This document shows, in pieces, positions 62,114 through 64,000 of a stretch of DNA of 64,000 nucleotides. A program made the translations under genes and the position numbers. Under the pieces are notes generated by a model that was given only the letters and a program-made list of their open reading frames with translations, was not told the DNA's origin and made no database searches. Origin of the DNA: an uncultured bacterium (lineage in GTDB: Bacteria > Bacillota > Clostridia > Oscillospirales > Oscillospiraceae). The stretch's first letter is position 1. Each line of letters opens with the position of its first letter. The stretch covers positions 1-64,000 of the forward strand of contig CANRXB010000008.1 of NCBI GenBank assembly GCA_947643715.1, read 5' to 3'.

Positions 62114-62868
62114 TATAGGTCAAGCTCCATCAGAATTGGGCAGTGGTCGGAGCCAAGAATGTCCGTCAGGTGTGCTACATCGACCAGCCGCGAGACAAGC
62201 CCATCTGAGAGGAAGAAGTAGTCGAGCCGCCAGCCGCGATTCTGCTCCCGTTTTTTCAGTCGGTTGCTCCACCAGGTGTAAGCCCCTTCCCTGTCAGGGT
62301 AAAGGTAACGAAAGGCATCGGTGAAACCGCTCTCCATCAGGGTTTCGAGGTTAGACCGCTCATCAGACGCATATCCCATCTGCGCCCAATACTGCCGAAG
62401 ATTTTCTGGGTAAATGTCAATGTCCGACATAGCCACATTGAAGTCTCCACAGGCGACAACAGGCTTTTCCTCCGCCAGACTGCACACATACCCCCTGAAC
62501 GCTTCATCCCATTCGGTGCGGAACTGGTGCCGTTGCAGATTCTTTTGCGAATTTGGTGCGTAGGCGTTCACAATAAATAGTTTAGGAAATTCCAGAGTGA
62601 CCACTCGCCCTTCGCAGTCAAGGGCTTCCACGCCGAGACCCCTAATCTCACAGATTGGGGCTTTGCGGGTCATGGTGAGGGTACCAGAGTAGCCATCCCT
62701 CTCGCTGGGATTCCAGAAGTGCTGATACCCAGCCATGACCTGCGTTTGCTGCTTTGTTCTGATCTCCTGGCAACACACCACATCAGCTCCGAGAGCCTCG
62801 ATAGCTTGAAATGAGTTGTGCTTCACACAGGACAACAGGCCGTTCAAATTCCAAGAAATGATTTTCAT
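62113..62868 (-). CDS. ExoIII/AP-endonuclease-type nuclease coupled to the RT
   Basis: 251 residues of the endonuclease/exonuclease/phosphatase superfamily with all catalytic motifs: 'IISWNLNGLLS', 'VVCCQEIRTK', 'IVNAYAPNSQ', 'VVACGDFNVAMSDID', 'GWRLDYFFLSD' and 'ILGSDHCPILMEL'. Closest to exodeoxyribonuclease III (XthA). Start ATG 62868 has GGAGG eight bases upstream; seven codons of extra frame upstream include that ribosome site and are not coding. First gene of a two-gene operon with the RT. In APE-type retrotransposons a nuclease of this fold nicks the target for the RT; that parallel is inference. Confidence 0.93.
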   Translation of the reverse strand: MKIISWNLNGLLSCVKHNSFQAIEALGADVVCCQEIRTKQQTQVMAGYQHFWNPSERDGYSGTLTMTRKAPICEIRGLGVEALDCEGRVVTLEFPKLFIVNAYAPNSQKNLQRHQFRTEWDEAFRGYVCSLAEEKPVVACGDFNVAMSDIDIYPENLRQYWAQMGYASDERSNLETLMESGFTDAFRYLYPDREGAYTWWSNRLKKREQNRGWRLDYFFLSDGLVSRLVDVAHLTDILGSDHCPILMELDL

Positions 62869-62887
62869 TTCAGACACCTCCGCGCCC

Positions 62888-62916
62888 ATTATACTGATTT
62901 CTCACTTGGAACGCAA
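62888..62916 (-). promoter_or_regulatory. Promoter of the ExoIII-RT operon
   Basis: Minus strand TTGCGT (62911-62916), 17 bases, perfect TATAAT (62888-62893), giving a very short leader. Confidence 0.75.
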
Positions 62917-62920
62917 AGGG

Positions 62921-62955
62921 GCACCCCGCTGGCCTTGATGAGACCAGCGGGGTGT
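62921..62955 (-). terminator. Terminator of the lysin gene
   Basis: Stem GCACCCCGCTGG / CCAGCGGGGTGT directly after the lysin stop, followed on the minus strand by CCCCTTTG. Confidence 0.75.
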
Positions 62956-62967
62956 AGACACGACGGC

Positions 62968-64000
62968 TTAGATTTTCTGTGCGTAGTCGAGTGCAATCCA
63001 GCCTGCGCCGGACTTCAGCCTACCCCAACCCTTGGCAGAGCCAGGGCCGTTCTTGACCTCGGTGATGGTGAACACCCCGGCCCCGGTGAACTTCCCGGTC
63101 ATGGCGGTGTCGGTGCCAGGGCCAGTGCGAATACGGAGGTCGGTGGCAGTGACCCTCACCTTGAAGGGAACGGCGGCAGGAGCCGGAGAAGCTCCGCCAG
63201 CGGTGGCGAGGATAGCCTTGAGGATGGTGACGATCTTCGCCCCGTATCCCGCGCCGGTGGCCCAGCCCTTGCCCTGGGGATTCTCTTTCTGGCCCAGCCA
63301 CTCCACCACCTCGGCGCAGCCCCGCGCCACATACTTGAACCGGGGGTCGATACACTCGTTCTTCAGCGGCTCGGTGGAGGCGTAGGCTTTGAGGTGCTGC
63401 ACCTGCGCCCGGATGCCAAGCTGGGGCGTGTCGAAGGAGTTACCTTTCAGCCCATTGGCGGTGACGCCCATGCCGCAGAAGTTGTTCTGCTCCAGCGTGA
63501 CGGCGGAGCCAGCGAAACCGAAGTTCCCGGTTTCCAGACAGGACTGCGCAAAAGCGATGTCGCCCCGCACACCCTCCGCTGCCCCCTCGGACAGATAGAG
63601 CGGCACCATGTCCAGAACGTTCTGGGCGACCTTCGGATTTTTGGCCTTGATGTAGGCTTTCATCTGCTCCGCAGTAGCCACCGCCGCACCCATGATCTTC
63701 GTGCCGGACACACCGCCGGGGGCAGCGGCCCCACCGCCCATTGCGGCCTTGACCGCCTTGCGGAAGGTGTCCATGGTGTAGGGCAGGCCGAGCTGCGTCC
63801 AGAGATGCTCCGGGTCACCGTGGTTGGAGGCGATGCCCCGCTTGCAGCCCTCCTTGTGGCTGACGATGACCCCATCCCCCAGCGGGTCGAGGGAGAACTT
63901 CCGGCTGAGCATGGCGAACAGCTCCACCGCCGCCTGATAGGTGCGCTTGGCAACGGCCTGGGCGGTGGCAAGGTCAGAGCAGGTGAAAGTGGCCCCACCC
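62968..64000 (-). CDS. Phage-type cell-wall lysin (amidase + glucosaminidase-like + SH3), N-terminus cut by window edge
   Basis: At least 343 residues; the frame stays open to the right edge. The visible N-terminal part ends an amidase_2-like domain with the zinc/active-site region 'GVIVSHKEGCKRGIASNHGD'. A glucosaminidase-like domain follows ('GDIAFAQSCLETGNFGFAGS', 'NNFCGMGVTANGLKGNSFDT'), then a C-terminal SH3-like wall-binding domain ('VRVTATDLRIRTGPGTDTAM'). This layout is typical of clostridial prophage endolysins and supports a phage origin. Stop and terminator are intact. Confidence 0.88.
   Translation of the reverse strand, partial: GGATFTCSDLATAQAVAKRTYQAAVELFAMLSRKFSLDPLGDGVIVSHKEGCKRGIASNHGDPEHLWTQLGLPYTMDTFRKAVKAAMGGGAAAPGGVSGTKIMGAAVATAEQMKAYIKAKNPKVAQNVLDMVPLYLSEGAAEGVRGDIAFAQSCLETGNFGFAGSAVTLEQNNFCGMGVTANGLKGNSFDTPQLGIRAQVQHLKAYASTEPLKNECIDPRFKYVARGCAEVVEWLGQKENPQGKGWATGAGYGAKIVTILKAILATAGGASPAPAAVPFKVRVTATDLRIRTGPGTDTAMTGKFTGAGVFTITEVKNGPGSAKGWGRLKSGAGWIALDYAQKI

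Larger units (their letters stand above)
51398..64000. mobile_element. Integrated prophage or phage-like element in comM, one arm only
   Basis: The left limit is where comM homology stops. Inside lie three large serine recombinases, a cell-wall lysin and compact cargo cassettes; several segments (51480-53740, 55580-57160) are clearly more AT-rich than the roughly 60-65% GC chromosome to the left. The right end is outside the window. The lysin at the edge points to a prophage; an integrative conjugative element is less favoured because no conjugation gene is seen, though only one arm is visible. Confidence 0.8.

Overview
The window reads as chromosome of a high-GC anaerobic Clostridia bacterium, most like the Oscillospiraceae (Flavonifractor / Intestinimonas / Dysosmobacter type). 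This is an inference from the HrcA/CIRCE heat-shock control, clear SigA-type TTGACA-17-TATAAT promoters, a small S21 protein, a monomeric [FeFe]-hydrogenase, a B12-dependent Pdu microcompartment locus and clostridial triple serine recombinases. No rRNA gene, tRNA gene or CRISPR array was seen.

Layout. 1-3476: hrcA-grpE-dnaK heat-shock operon on the minus strand (dnaK runs off the left edge) with a perfect CIRCE operator. 3699-7951: plus-strand run of a PMT-family glycosyltransferase, a PHP phosphoesterase, rpiB and a DUF71/COG2102 ATPase. 8012-8948: an ECF transporter S subunit and a DUF4430 lipidless membrane-anchored protein with their own promoter. 9146-24310: one long minus-strand operon, pduA-B-C-D-E-G-H-K-J-L-eutJ-flavoprotein-pduN-O-P-S-T-U-V. 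It encodes a bacterial microcompartment that converts 1,2-propanediol (or glycerol) through a B12-dependent dehydratase to aldehyde, then to acyl-CoA and acyl-phosphate, with its own cobalamin recycling (PduO, PduS). 24616-28112: an iron alcohol dehydrogenase, an AraC-type response regulator and a PocR-domain sensor kinase, which probably control and complete the pathway. Because the diol dehydratase needs B12, the ECF/DUF4430 pair and the DUF71 protein beside the operon may supply the cofactor.

28344-50745: housekeeping and metabolic genes: a CorA-like protein, a purine permease divergent from a phosphoribosyltransferase, rpsU, leuS, an [FeFe]-hydrogenase, a sugar-ABC ATPase, lacI-malQ, lexA, a dus-yhhN-TIGR01906 operon, a Na/phosphate cotransporter, an alpha/beta hydrolase, a DUF1846 protein and secG.

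50762-64000: comM (Mg-chelatase family) is cut at 51397/51398, and everything to the right looks like one end of an integrated mobile element, probably a prophage or phage-like element since a cell-wall lysin lies at the right edge. The visible arm carries three large serine recombinases and three self-contained cargo cassettes, each with its own promoter: (a) a two-gene AT-rich cassette of unknown function (51480-53736); (b) an apparent RiPP cassette, an Asp/His/Tyr repeat peptide next to a radical-SAM/SPASM enzyme, bounded by two near-identical 37-bp hairpin repeats (55522-57204); (c) a translationally coupled ExoIII/APE-type nuclease plus group-II-like reverse transcriptase without any visible group II intron RNA (59986-62916). 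Cassettes (b) and (c) are the best candidates for undescribed systems.
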